From NCBI RefSeq assembly GCF_029227915.1, contig NC_079881.1:32463501-32527500 (forward strand): DNA of 64,000 nt. The letters run 5' to 3'. This DNA comes from Hydractinia symbiolongicarpus (Eukaryota > Cnidaria > Hydrozoa > Anthoathecata > Hydractiniidae). Made by a program: the position numbers and the translations under genes. How positions within the stretch are numbered: the first letter of the stretch is position 1; every line of letters begins with the position of its first letter. Shown one piece after another: positions 1 to 11,913 of this stretch. The notes beneath the pieces are model-generated. The model was not told where the DNA came from. It was given only the letters and a program-made list of their open reading frames with translations, and searched no databases.

Positions 1-464
1 TCAACCTCTCCACAAATTAAAATATTACTTGGTTTGACATCACCAGCAACGATTGACTTGTCATGCAAATAATTTAAACCATCACTGACATCTAGCAGTG
101 CTTTCAGCCTCCACTCCAACGAAATATCATCCTCCAATATTTGAAGGAGGCCATGCAGTGATCGAACAGTGACCTCCTCAAACATGTCGTAAATCTTCTT
201 TCCACAAAGCTCCAACGCAAAACCTTTTGTTTCCCCAACTAATGCGCCAAAACATTTAACAATGTTTTTGTGCTCAACAGAACAAAGAGCTTTCGCTTGA
301 GCAATCAATTTCTTGTTGCTTATTGCTGCTGCTTCATTGAGTTTTATTACTCGCAAGGCCACGGGCCTTTTCTGAAGAGATGCTTCATGAACACGAGCTA
401 ACCTTCCTGCACCAATCGATGAACCAATAACAAAATCCGACAATGTATACATGTTAAAGTCATA
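1..464 (-). CDS. Protein-kinase-like exon (partial, runs off window start)
   Basis: This is an open exon on the minus strand. It is preceded by a polypyrimidine tract and CAG acceptor at 465-467 and leaves the window still open. The translation starts YDFNMYTLSDF and shows a glycine-loop-like IGAGRLARVHEA, then VALRVIKL where the VAIK lysine normally lies, then HKNIVKCFG, and finally LHDKSIVAGDVKPSNIL, which matches a catalytic loop with Asp and Asn kept. The fold call, N-lobe through catalytic loop, is firm. Two residues are odd: the beta-3 lysine position reads Arg and the expected alpha-C glutamate appears to be Gln, so activity is uncertain and a pseudokinase is possible. It joins in phase 0 to the 47-nt exon upstream. 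The activation segment lies outside the window. Confidence 0.8.
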
Positions 465-890
465 CTGAAAAAAAGTAATTAAATCAACACAATGCAAGAG
501 AAAGTTTATTTTTTTCCAATTAAAGCATGTGAGCAAACAAACTATAAGGTATTATTATAAGTAAAGTAAAAAAACAGCTTTAGAAAGGGACTTTTTTTAG
601 CATTAGGCAACTTGTAATCTATTTGTGATAGGTTAGAATGACATAAATTACTCAGTAAACAATTATTGCAGAAAATTTGGTGTTTACGAAATGTCTCACT
701 GAAACTTGGATAACCACCTAAAACTTACGTCGGTTAATGTCGATTTTGTTTCGGCAGCAATTTTTTCTTTCTAAAAATAGATATGAAGTGCAATTTATAT
801 TCTTTAAATGTACGTAAGAGTACTTATGTAAAAGTAAATTGGTTCAAAAGAGTCCAGGTTTTTCGAAAAACACAAAGTTTCTGTATTTAC

Positions 891-937
891 CTGATTTGTT
901 GTAACAACTAACTCTCTGCTGGAATCACATTGAAAAT
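891..937 (-). CDS. Small exon upstream of the kinase exon
   Basis: This 47-nt exon has a TTTTTTTAG acceptor (RC of 938-946) and a CAG|GTAAAT donor. It translates as FQCDSSRELVVTTNQ after a split first codon, ends in phase 0, and so joins the kinase exon without a break. Its first codon is completed by the single base left over from the 28-nt exon at 1347-1374. The fit of phases is the main evidence; no domain is recognisable. Confidence 0.55.
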
Positions 938-1346
938 CTAAAAAAATTCATTACATGGCATTAACAAAAACTCAGGTCTCTTACAGTTTACGGAATTTAA
1001 AACGAAAAGAAAGTTTACGGAATATTTCCACAAACGTTTTGTTTGCAGCAGCATTACATTTGTGTAACAACGTGGACAATACAAAGATTAAATATATATA
1101 AGCTATTTCCATATAGATTAACTCTATCCAGACCCTATCTAAGGACTCAAGGCTGCCCAACCACTCCTTTATACCTTCTAATAGAAAGATCTATAAACAA
1201 AAAACTTTGAAGATCGTTTGAAAACAAAGGCGTATTATTACGTTAAATTGAAACTTTTTATTTTTTGGTTAATTTGTTTTAAATCGATAAGTGTCAACAC
1301 TTGTGACCTATGCCGTGCATCATTTTTTTATTAAAAGGTAACATAC

Positions 1347-1374
1347 CGACACATCCAGCTAAATCAGTTTTATT
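1347..1374 (-). CDS. 28-nt micro-exon
   Basis: The sequence between a CTTTTTTAG acceptor and a CG|GTATGT donor reads NKTDLAGCV plus one base. That extra base is exactly what the next exon (891-937) needs. No domain can be assigned. Support comes only from splice signals and phase, so this remains a prediction. Confidence 0.45.
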
Positions 1375-1834
1375 CTAAAAAAGAGAAAAATGAACGAGTA
1401 TATAGTATTACTACCAAATATTATTCCAAGAGATAAAAGTGTCGGATTTTATGGAAAAAGAAGATAATGGTGAGTGCCTATGACAGCAAAAAGCTAGTAT
1501 TCTATAACGTTTTTTGGTCTTTGATTGAGATTGCGTGAGAGCGGCGTTAACCTAAAATTACATTTTAAGTTAAGTATATGTCGCCAGTTGATTTGGTTAA
1601 ACTGATGGCCAAAAGTCAACCGCGGATAATAATCCAAAAATCGTGTTTTCGGCATTTATGACATTTTGAGGAAAGAATTAACACATTCAGATTTTGTTGC
1701 AACATAAATAAGGTATACACACAGACCCTTATCAAAAAAATTATTTAGGTTGTCGTCTAATCTGGTCACACAGCTTTCAAAGAAATGCGTTGCTATAAAA
1801 AATTAAGACTTCAAATAAAGGTTATATTACATAC

Positions 1835-1864
1835 CGTAAACATATCTTTTAAATTCTTCATGAC
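1835..1864 (-). CDS. 30-nt micro-exon
   Basis: A candidate exon lies between a TTCTAG acceptor and a CG|GTATGT donor. It is 10 codons long (VMKNLKDMFT) with phase 0 on both sides, which fits the 39-nt and 28-nt exons either side of it. Evidence is splice signals plus phase. Confidence 0.4.
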
Positions 1865-1905
1865 CTAGAATGATGGATAAGAGATTGTTTGACATAAAGA
1901 AGTTG

Positions 1906-1974
1906 AAGTGTTGCTCATGGGTAATTTTCGGAATTGTATATGGCAATTTCGAAAATTAACCATGAGCAACACTT
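1906..1974. repeat. 25-bp inverted repeat (hairpin) in a predicted intron
   Basis: The arms at 1906-1930 and 1950-1974 are reverse complements at 24 of 25 positions and are separated by a 19-nt loop. The hairpin lies between the 30-nt and 39-nt predicted exons. It could be a fold-back transposon remnant or a hairpin RNA; the sequence alone does not decide. Confidence 0.8.
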
Positions 1975-2078
1975 ATTTTATTAAAAGAATTCTGGTTGAG
2001 GTGTATTTTGTCTGTAAATGTAATTAATTGAAAGGAAGTTGATTAAATGCGGCAATGATTATAAAATTAAAAACATAC

Positions 2079-2117
2079 ATGAGAAGCCTTTGGAGCTGGT
2101 TTTGGCTTTGCATTAGG
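2079..2117 (-). CDS. 39-nt micro-exon, Pro/Lys-rich
   Basis: A TTTATTTAG acceptor and CAT|GTATGT donor bound 13 codons (PNAKPKPAPKASH), phase 0 at both ends. The composition is that of a linker. It would lie between the SET exons and the kinase exon if these form one gene. Confidence 0.45.
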
Positions 2118-5072
2118 CTAAATAAAATTGATATTAAATTTATTAACCATATTATAAAGAAAAAAGAAAAAAAGCTGATTAGATAAATTAATAAATGATA
2201 ATAGTGTCACTCCTGCGACTCACGCAAAATTCCAAATTGTTAAACAGGGAAATTTCGATTTATTCAACCTCGTCCCCAGGGCTTCTTGTATCTTTTCTAA
2301 CATCGGGGGGAAAAAAGAGACAACAGGCGTGGGAACGAGGTTGCGATTTATTAATATGTAGTATTCACAACATTTGCCTACAGCTGCTATTATCTGCGTT
2401 TAAAATTTCGTGGTGGCCTGTTTCACAACTCTCAATAAAACACGTCATTTTTTTATTTTTTAACAAATATACTTTTAAACTGATTTGTATTTTTCAACAA
2501 GGTCTTTTATTAAAAGAATTTAGCTCTCTGTATGACTCACTTTTTGTCGCTTTAAAATGACTTTGTGGGAGGGTTGATTATACTCAAAACATTTCCAGAT
2601 GCAGGCAACATTTAATTTTATTTACAACTTCGGGTGCAGGTTTTTTTTAATGTGTATGTCATTGAAAGGAACAGCGATATCAATTTCTAGGTCGTCACAA
2701 ATTTTTATCTATTTATTAATGTTTCAAGTTGTAAATGAAGCAAGACTACAAAGCTTCACTTTAAATGCCAAATTTAGTCGAAACGCCTTGATCAAACATT
2801 CTGACAAACGTCTCATGAATTTTACTCGCTTGTGCTATGTTATATTGCATTCAGTGCGGAAATGGTTAAAGCTCCTGGACTTTTTGTTATATTTTACCAA
2901 GAAAAATTACGGGGATATTCTGTAGTAATAGCAATAGGTTTGGGACTGAAGAATGTCGCAGGTGTTTGTCTAATAAATAAATATGAAAATTTAGTAAGTG
3001 TCATGGTTATGCCACAAACTAAAAGTAATTTATTAAAAACTGGCAGATCAATGCTATGCAAGACTGAAAAGAGTTAAAAACACTTGCAAAGTTAAAATTT
3101 AACAATTTTTAAGACAAAATTACACGCGCTTAAAGTAACTTGAGTAACATTATCGGCGAATATAACACAGATTTTTTAGGGATTGTCTATGCGTTGCGCA
3201 AAAAAACTTGTTTGACCTTTTTGAGCTTTTTCGAACATACTATGACCGGGGGGGGAATCTGCCTACCCCGGACCGAATAGGGTTAAAGGAAGCTTAAAGG
3301 AATAAACACTACAAGAAATCTTTTCTGAAATTGCTTTTATCCTGCTGCATTTTTCGCCATGGTGTTAAACTCTCTGATATTTTTTTGGTTACACACAAAA
3401 TTATTTTGACTAAGATTTTAATAGTGTAATATGTAAAAACTGACTTTTACAACGTTTAATCATATCTGAATAACAAATATTGTTCTATGTACGTTTTGTT
3501 TTCTTAAGCCAAATGGCAAAGTAAAGACGTAGCCTATTCGACATATCATCAGACGGCTACCATTTTTTGTCAACAAACCATGAGTTACAAAATTAAGCTT
3601 TTTTGCTTTCTGACTTCTAGCATATTTCAGAATCCCATATTAAACAAATCCTTTAACGCGTGGTGAGACCGAGAATCTAAAAAGTCGGGCACTTTGCCTA
3701 TGCACTTTTGCGCATCTAAGACGGGGTTTAAAGAATGAAATAAAATATCTAAGGTTACAATGTTCTTCTTTCTTCATGCAACAAAACGTCTGCTTAATAT
3801 ACAATTGCGGATACCAATGCTGTCTTTTACTTTTTGATTATTCCTATAGCTACCAATATCGATGATTTTTTTAGTATGATTGAAAATCGAATTATTCGTC
3901 TTCTACATTAATTTAGGATTCACCATGCAACTTTCACGCGAAAACAATTTGTTTTGTTTGTTTGCCCGCGGATTAATTTTCGCGCCCATTATTTTTTGTT
4001 AAAATTAATACAATACAAAAAGGTACTCGAAAATATCTACCGAATTAAATGGATTTTCGGTAACTTGCAATAAAATAAATTGAATAAATTAAACTTAAAA
4101 ATAATTAGTATTAATCATATACTCTTTTGTAAATAAATTTATTTAAATTATAGTTATTTTATCTTAAGATAAATTTATTCCCCCTTTGATGCAAGAACAA
4201 TATTTTTGTGCTGTGAAAAACTCAACGTTCTTTTGTTTCATAAAGCATCTAAACAGAATCTCTTTCGCACTAAGAGGAGAAACTATAAATAACTTTAATC
4301 TATTCATATTATCACAAAATAATATCGAATGGTTTGATTTAAAACCTACCTATCTTGAGATAACGTTGATTCATTGTGATACAGGAAGAGACATAGCCTC
4401 TTTCTTCACCAGTTTTTTTTTAAAATACGATAATAAAAATATAAAAAAAAAAATGTTGCTGACCTCTCCCCTTTCAAACCGATTTTTTGTATATTATACA
4501 CCAGAACAACAGAAAATCAGACAGAAGATAACCGCACTCACTCGAATTAAGTCCCAAAAATAACAAAATTAAATAAGCGACTTTCACGAAAAAATTTACG
4601 ACTTAGAACGTCGACTTAGAAACGTGAACGTGCAAGCGATGTGTGCAGTATAATCTGAGACCACAATATTTTTTAACCAAATATACGTACGTCATGGCCA
4701 AGCTGTGATTTTTTTTCAACCTAAACACAAACACAAACTTAATGTTTATTTATATTCTTTAAATTTCGATGTTTCCTTAGAAACAAAGAAAACAATGCAG
4801 AATTAATGTTTAAAAATTTGCCTTGCATCAGCAAACTTAACTTCCGCACTTTTTAAACAACGACGGGAGTCTTTTATTTCGCATTTTACCTTATTTCCAG
4901 CTTTCTTATAAATACACAATAAATGTACTATGGACATAGCATTTAACTGCTTAAAATTGTTAATTTCCACTTTTTTTTCTGAAAAAAAAAATTTATTCCG
5001 CAGCGTGCAAAGGAATCCTCATAAGGTAAGTTTCTTGCTAGTACTATTACAGTTGCTACAAATAAACTCTAC
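2118..5072. other. Non-coding stretch, probably intronic
   Basis: No convincing coding sequence is visible here. It is AT-rich with many homopolymer runs; open frames of 81-125 codons on the plus strand have low-complexity composition and no domain. A G-run motif with TCGAACATACTATGACC lies near 3232-3260 and recurs inverted near 5990-6015. Further small exons of the minus-strand gene may lie here unseen. Confidence 0.5.
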
Positions 5073-5120
5073 CTGGTTTTCAAACTTATCCAAAGTATAC
5101 GGCATCTGAGTGCGTTTGTC
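5073..5120 (-). CDS. 48-nt exon following the SET exon
   Basis: A TTCTTTAG acceptor and CAG|GTAGAG donor bound 16 codons (DKRTQMPYTLDKFENQ), phase 0 on both sides. The preceding SET exon also ends in phase 0, so the two can be spliced directly. No domain is recognisable in so short a piece. Confidence 0.5.
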
Positions 5121-5505
5121 CTAAAGAATAGAAATGATTCACACAAAGTTAAAAAAAAATACCTGTTTGTGGTGACCCAATGACAATAACTTTTAGAAAG
5201 ATAAAGAAGTTCTATGAAATCGCAATGGTTTTGAACAAAGAAAAATTATTAGTCTTGAACTTTCCTTATCACTATTGCGTAAAATGTTTCATTTTCAAAC
5301 CTTTCAAAATACTGACATTATTTATTGCACAAAACTACCCGCAAGAGTAAGGGGTTTTGTTGCAATTAAATTCGTTTTTTGAAAGAAGCATCGTGAACAA
5401 ATCTATTCATATTAAGCTTTTTCTAATCTTCTATATCAAGGATATTTAAAACACTACTAACTAAAGATGGATAATTAAACTAGTCCTGACTGACTGACGA
5501 ATTAC

Positions 5506-5698
5506 CTTCCTCCATTCTAAACCTGGTTCTCCATAGGAATATCGTAACTCAACGCCAGGCTTTATTTCCGGTACAGAAACAAACAAACACAGTCGGGTTT
5601 CCCCGTTTACTTCTATCGGCTTCATTGTACAGTTGCTATACTTCACACAACTGTCATTTACGAAGCGGCCCAACCTTGTTTCATACGTTGCATCAATG
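5506..5698 (-). CDS. SET-domain exon (histone-lysine methyltransferase type)
   Basis: The exon lies between a TTTTTCATAG acceptor and a GGAAG|GTAATT donor. After one split base it reads IDATYETRLGRFVNDS, then NCTMKPIEVNG, RLCLFVSVPEIKPGVE and LRYSYGEPGLEWRK. These are the core C-terminal SET motifs: the strand before the GR(F/L)(I/V)N pseudoknot, the RNDS/NH-like SAM-binding turn, and the ELRY-x-YG motif with the catalytic tyrosine. The family transfers methyl groups from SAM to protein lysines, usually on histones. The N-terminal half of the domain must sit in exons at higher coordinates that I could not locate. The downstream exons run towards the kinase exon. Confidence 0.8.
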
Positions 5699-7162
5699 CT
5701 ATGAAAAACATTGGGAAATAGTAATCTAACATTGACACGCTTTTATGCCACGAACACTGCCACAATAACTTGATTAATTTCGTTAGTCCATGTCCGCCAA
5801 AATATGTCTACGCAAAACAAGTAACTGAAGTAAGATCAATTTGTGAAAATAATTTTCGCGATACGATACGATGTGACTTTGTTTATTTTTCTACTCTGGT
5901 TGTTCCTTTTATGACGTACTATAAGTGTGCCAAGTTTGATTCAATTTAAGCAACCCTATGAAAAGTTATTGAGGGGGGGCACGGGGGGGGCACCCCCTTG
6001 GTCATAGTATGTTCGAATAACCCCCGACCCAATAAGGTTAATTTTTTGCAAAATTTCAAGCACAACTTAAAGGGCCTTCAACATTTTTGTTGGTGCCGTT
6101 AAGTGACGAGGGTGTCTGTAATTAAAACAAGAAGCCGCTCGGCATCAGACTTGGAGATATTACGAAGTTACTTTTCAAAACGGTCGGGGCGGAGTAGTGG
6201 AAGAAGCCTCAAACCTGACGCGAAGCGGGAAACGCTGGTCAAAGCCCTCAATTTTCACCAGTCTCAAGCGTAGTTAGCCTAGTCTTTCCATAGACAATTT
6301 CTTTGCGGTCTCATGGTCTATCAACTTTGGTAGTAAAGGGTAGCGCGGACCGGGGCTGACACAGGGAACAACAACCAACGCTGGGTCATTCAGACCAAGG
6401 CTTACTAAAGCGCATGCTAAGCAGCTGTAAGCTTTGCGAGATCTCAGAAAATTCGACGAAAGAGAATACAACCAGGTTCGGGGTCGATGAAATAGGCTAC
6501 GTTCAAATTTGCAAGGAGAGTTGGTTAAGGAATGTGTATTTAGCTGATTCGTTGCCGTAGATTTAGCCACATTACGTCATTTCTTGGTGCGATACTGCTA
6601 CACGGCAGAGTCGCTTACGTTTTTCGTCAGCAAATAAACACTACACGTGCACAAGACTGTTATACGAGCTGGTATTCTTCCACTCAAACAAAAATGGCTG
6701 CTTAGCGGTCAAAATTGATTTGTCACGTGATCTTTTGTGTAACAAATTTAAACGAAAATAGGGTAATAGCTATCGTTTGAATGAAAAATTGACTCAGAGG
6801 AAAGAAAGTCAGTTGTGATGCAAACATATAATGTAATAGAAGAGTGACAGGCCAGCTGTCTTATTTACAAAAGCTGAACGAACACAGGAATTATATATAC
6901 AATAGCTGCCAAAAATTAGCTACGTGCTAGAAAGGATAAGAAATAACTTTTCAACTCTGGACCAGCTTGTGTGAAAATACCGAAGCAACGTGGATTTTGA
7001 AGTTTGTGAAACTTTCAGTAGTATAACGATGTTGGACGTATGATAAAATATATCTATCTAATCGTGAAAAATAACAAAATTGTGAACTAAATGATCAAAA
7101 TGAACAAAAGTAGTGATAGCTTCAGACAGTTCATAAACTATTCAAAAATATATACATGAAGA
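5699..7162. other. Intergenic or 5' intronic stretch, no firm gene
   Basis: The part at 6180-6600 is richer in G+C and holds a 98-codon minus-strand open frame (6274-6570) that begins MAKSTATNQL. I recognise no domain in it. It could be a first exon of the minus-strand host gene, a repeat-derived frame, or chance. The rest shows nothing coding. Confidence 0.4.
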
Positions 7163-7180
7163 TTGTCATGGGAAGTCAAC

Positions 7181-8361
7181 CTATTCATCTTTTGTATCAC
7201 TGGCTTCCAAGTTTTCGGTGAACAGTTCCAAGTCCTGTGGTGTCATGTTGTCCATATTCAACTTTATTGTGAAGGTTTCAGACAGAAGCTTCTTAACAAA
7301 CATAACTTTGTTACTTACAGGAACATCTATTATCTTGAGCATATCCAATGGGATGGAAACATTATATTTTGCGCCAGTAGATGTATTTTTCAACACTGTT
7401 AAAACATTAGAATTCTTTTTTTGACATTCGTCAATAGAGGACATGTTAGAACAATTGTTGCATAACACAATTTCTTCATATGATTGTATTTCTGTGGAAC
7501 AGGACGGACAGATTGTTTTGTATCCAAGGATGACATATTCATTGTAACAAATTTACATTGGAACGACTGGCATGGATTAGTTATTGTAGTGTCGATATTT
7601 TCTTCAATTGTCACTTTTTTCAGTTTCGTTAAATCTGTCGTCTTAAGCAGTCTGTCCTGCTTGAACCGGGCAATTTGTATATGCGTTAGCAAGACAGCTT
7701 CATCATTTTTGACCTGGTTCACTAAATCTCTGAATATTGTGATATTAGCATGTCCAGAGCTATCGGATATGATAGCTGTTTTGAATTGTATAGCATTGCC
7801 ATCATCTTTTTGACTAGTTTTAACTTCAGAAATTGCTGTAATTATTCCTTTTATGTTAATACGTTGAAATAATGCACATTCTGCTAATGATGTTGCAATT
7901 TCAGATATCTGTATTGATTCTTCAGGTCTTTGTCTGTTCATTGCGATCTTTTTCACTTGACTGTAGTCTGTTATCAGAATATCGTTATTCGACTTTTTGA
8001 ATCGTTTCAGGGAAACACCTTCATTATCTGATTTGTTTAAACGTTTGAATAAATCATATCTTGCTTTTGTAAAACACACAGCACGCTCAGAACCAGCATC
8101 AGACAGCAGCTCCATGTCAAAGTATGGGACATGTTTTTTTGATTCTTTTAACGGCGATAATGACACCACAAATGCATTCAAGGATGTGTCTAAAAAATAA
8201 TTATTCCAACAGATATAATGTAATGGATTTTGCAGCTTTTTAGACAAATTACATGAAGCGTACAAATTGATGACGAAGTTTGCTATTACATGTCCATAAT
8301 TGTTTTTGTGCATTTTGCTACTTTCACAAAAAACAAACAAAACAAACAAACTAACCTTCAT
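7181..8361 (-). pseudogene. RPA-like ssDNA-binding protein of the Helentron, frameshifted
   Basis: The longer frame (7399-8361, 320 codons) contains an OB-fold-like stretch around ISDSSGHANITIFRDLVNQV followed by LLTHIQIARFKQDRLL, typical of Helitron RPA70-like proteins. The last piece (7181-7468) is in another frame and holds a CNNC zinc-ribbon half and a beta-rich tail. The two frames overlap near 7399-7468, where a frameshift separates them. In the family the protein protects single-stranded transposon DNA during rolling-circle transfer. The product is probably not functional here. Confidence 0.65.
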
Positions 8362-8801
8362 TAGGTTGATGTTGTTTAAACTTCTCTACAATAACCAAAA
8401 CATGAAATATAAATTAAATACATATTATACAACAAATTTTATATTTTTCAGAAATAATTTCTTTCCAAGTACTGATTCGAAGGACACGTGGACACCCTAG
8501 AAGTGTTAGTCCAGCGATACGCTGGTGAAAATGTTTTTGTTTGTGGAGAATTTGTTCTCCAAAATCCAAAATGTTCTTTTTTATGTGCACACGTGTACAT
8601 TGAAACAGACTTGAAGCAACTATCATTGTGAAATACAATATTTATTTTGAGTATAAAAATAACGAAAGGACAAAGACAACGTTTTCTTTTGCATCAATTG
8701 AACATACTTATTTATAAGGATAAGTTGAGCATAAATTTACTTACTTGGCGTTGATGGTCCTGGATTATCCATTGCTCAGTGTGCTATAAAAGAAGTTTTC
8801 A

Positions 8802-11800
8802 TCAAAATTGTAAAACAATAGCATCATGATCAGAAAAGTACAGACTATAAATATGTGAATCAATCATTCTTTCATCAAGAAATTGTTTTTTGATATAGAG
8901 ATGGTCAAGCAATAACCCACAAATGTGTGTTGGATTTGTTATTTGCTGAGTATATCCAAGATTGGCCAACTGTTCAAGGAAATAATTGTTTCCATCTTTT
9001 AAGAATATTAATATTGAAGTCTCCACTGATTATGTCTGGTTTACGAGACTGAATCAAATAAGTAATAGCTCTCAGAAAACCATTGATAGGCTGGGAGACT
9101 TTTTTATACACTAAAAGTATTGTCAGTGACAAATTCAAGGCGGGTTTGTTAATTTCTGTAAAATGAAAACCATCTAACTTAAATTCAGAGGTCATTTTGA
9201 TCGTATCTGACTTGAAAAGCATCGCTAGACTGGAATATTTGTGTTCAGAATTGCAAACTGTGAGAGAGTATTGAGGAAACGTTTGTTGGATTGGACAAAG
9301 AGAGTCATCAGAAGTAAGTTGTGTCTCTGTCAAGCAAATGACATCAGATGATGAAAGACAGGGATCCTGGGCAATATCTTTAGAATGTTTTCGCAATGAT
9401 CTAACATTAAGAACGGAGATTTGTATATTATATAATTTATTGGTGAAGACACATTTTGTAAAAAAGTTGGCGTCCGTGCGAAGACGTTCATATTCTGCTA
9501 ATGTGGTGAGATCAGTCTTGATTGCATTTTGTGAAATTGTTCCGGTTAGGAAAATATTGTCCAGCTTGCGGACGCGACTGAGAGCAACATATACTTGGCC
9601 TTTATTGAACGATCTTTGCTTATGCAACTGGAAGGAGAATACAATATTTGGTAAAGTCAAACCCTGGACTTTGTGAATGGTACAGCTATAAGCCAAAGTT
9701 AATGGAAATTGTGAGCGGAGTATACAACTTGAAAAGTTTTTATTAATTGGAATTTTTGCTTCAGTTCTAATAATGGGTACTAAACCATTCTGTAGAGCAA
9801 AAACATATTTGCGTCTTTTTTTCAGTCCTGCTAAAGGATCATCAAATTTAACAAATATTATGTCAACGTTATTGGCGGTAGAGTATTTGAAATCAACAAT
9901 CATTCCAATTTGACCGTTGATAAGACGATCTTCTATATCAATGTTAGTTGTTAACATTACTCTGGCATGACTTTTCACCTTTAAATACCTTGACAACCCA
10001 CCAGCTTCGCTTGTGGAACAATTGAGTGCTCTGTCAATCTTATCTTCAGAAACATGGTTAGGAAGTTTGTCATGTGCTATTATTGTTATTTCTAAAGATG
10101 GGAGAAGATCTAACTTTTGTTGATTGACTTCATCTTTCGGTGTATTTTCAGCAAATAAATACACTGCATCGTCCGGTATTGCTAGGTTTTCTACTGACCG
10201 TGATTTAAGTAACTCAATGTGATCATCATCGGTTGAACCAATGCGTATACTGTTGAGCAAATCAATAAGTTTTGTATCACCTTGCTGTCTCATGCATTCA
10301 TTCAACTCGCAACAAGAAAATTGTTTCCATGGATGACACAAATTCAAGAACTCATTTTTAAATGGCATAAAAACAAAAGGTTGACGAATTGGTGGCAGTT
10401 GGAGCAGGTCACCGACAACAATTACACTAAGATTCGCAAATGGGATATGAACAGGGCATGCAAATATCTCGCAAAGACGTTGATGAATTTGTAGCAGTCG
10501 TATATTGGACACCATTGAAATTTCATCAATTATTACAGCAAATAATTGTGAATATTTGTTACGTAGGGTGGATTTTTTAAGAGCAGATAGTTTCGGTAAT
10601 GTAATTGACTGGCATGGTGGAATGCCTAAGGCAGAATTTATTGTTGTGCCATTGATATTAATTGCTGCAACACCTGTTGGAGCTATGAGTAAAACTTTGA
10701 TCTTCTCAATATCATTAGAGACTATGTTAAAGAGTTTTTCCCATGCTTGATGAATTGTGCGGACCAAATGTGACTTTCCTGTACCAGCTCCACCTGTGAT
10801 GAACAATCGAACTGGTTCAATTTTAACATTTTTCATGGCTAATTTATTTTTCACAAATTGTTTAGCCCACGAATAACTTTCCAGGAAAACCTTGTGTTGC
10901 AATGAGTTCAGGGAATGAATCATGAAATACAAGTGTTCATCACTGACATTGGCAGCTTGAGAGGTTATTAAACTAATATCAAAAAGTTGATTCACAGACA
11001 ACGGCATGTCTTCCTCATCATTTTGACAGGTAGAATTGTCAGGAATGTCATTCTGGGTACTTTGCAAGTCATTCATTTCTGATATAACCTTGTACATTGC
11101 AGAGTCGATTTTTTCTTTATCTGGTTCAAAAGTCAGTCTACTTTGTTTAACAATAGCGAGAATACCCGGAGAGGCTAACTTGCTACAATAGCTATTATCC
11201 AGCATTAATTCATTTTCACTTCTAAAAGGGTAAAACATATATAGCAGGTGATGTGCATACTTTTCAGGGAATAACTTTTCATTTGGAATATGGTATCTCA
11301 AAACTTGTCTAATTTTACGACATTTCATTGTGTCTTTCGATGACATGAGTGTGATTTTAGGTGGAAGTTGTACATGACAGTCATGGTTAAGTTGACTAGC
11401 ATCCTCAGTAAGGATGTCTGGTTGTGAATCATTTTCATCAATTTTGTAATCAACATAGTAGTATGCTGCAAACAATGCAAGACACATGGAATCAACTTGT
11501 GCATATCTCCCTTTGCAAAAAGTGGTATTTGGCCTGTCAATGTATCTATCACACAAACTTCGCTTAAATACATCAGTACTATCGGAACTAAGCTCTTTTA
11601 TTTCTTCCTCTGATTTATATATTCTGATACGGTCTGAAGGCAAACCTGAATTAACATAAGTTGTTTTAGGGAAACATTTCCGAATCCATAACTCAGGTAA
11701 ACAGAGGTAAACTGCTTCTTGAACAGATACTTGTCGAGAACATAAAAAAGCAGATGCAATTCTGTACATTGCTTGCTTGACACCAAGCTTCTGATCTTTA

Positions 11801-11913
11801 ATTTCTTGAGAAGCTTGTTTCAATGCACTGGAAGATTCAGATTCACTTTTAGAGAAATACGCACACATATACGATACTGCTTTATAGTAATTGTGCACAG
11901 GTTGTAAGTCCAT
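8802..11913 (-). pseudogene. Pif1 helicase plus AP-endonuclease-like domain of the Helentron
   Basis: The main frame (8974-11913, 979 codons) has the post-Rep Helitron region at residues 1-130, Walker A GGAGTGKS at 374-381, APTGVAA at 411-417, Walker B IIDEISMV at 461-468, GDLLQLPPI at 501-509, and late motifs TIHKVQG and YVALSRVR. From about residue 829 an endonuclease/exonuclease/phosphatase fold begins (NVRSL, DVICLTET, DIISGDFNIN). Near 8974-9026 the frame shifts and the domain ends in another frame with FSDHDAIVLQF. The Met shown is internal; Rep should lie upstream in the same polyprotein. The helicase part looks intact, the endonuclease is broken. Confidence 0.8.

Noticed and set aside
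2195-3077. Three plus-strand frames of 81-121 codons
   Set aside because: Low-complexity, AT-driven composition; no domain, splice signals or start context stands out.
5163-5189. Possible 27-nt exon between the SET exon and the 48-nt exon
   Set aside because: The acceptor (CTAAAAG) is weak and the stretch is too short to judge, though the phase would fit.
6274-6570. 98-codon minus-strand frame in a GC-richer patch
   Set aside because: No recognised domain and no splice link to the SET exon. It is kept only as a note in the region entry.
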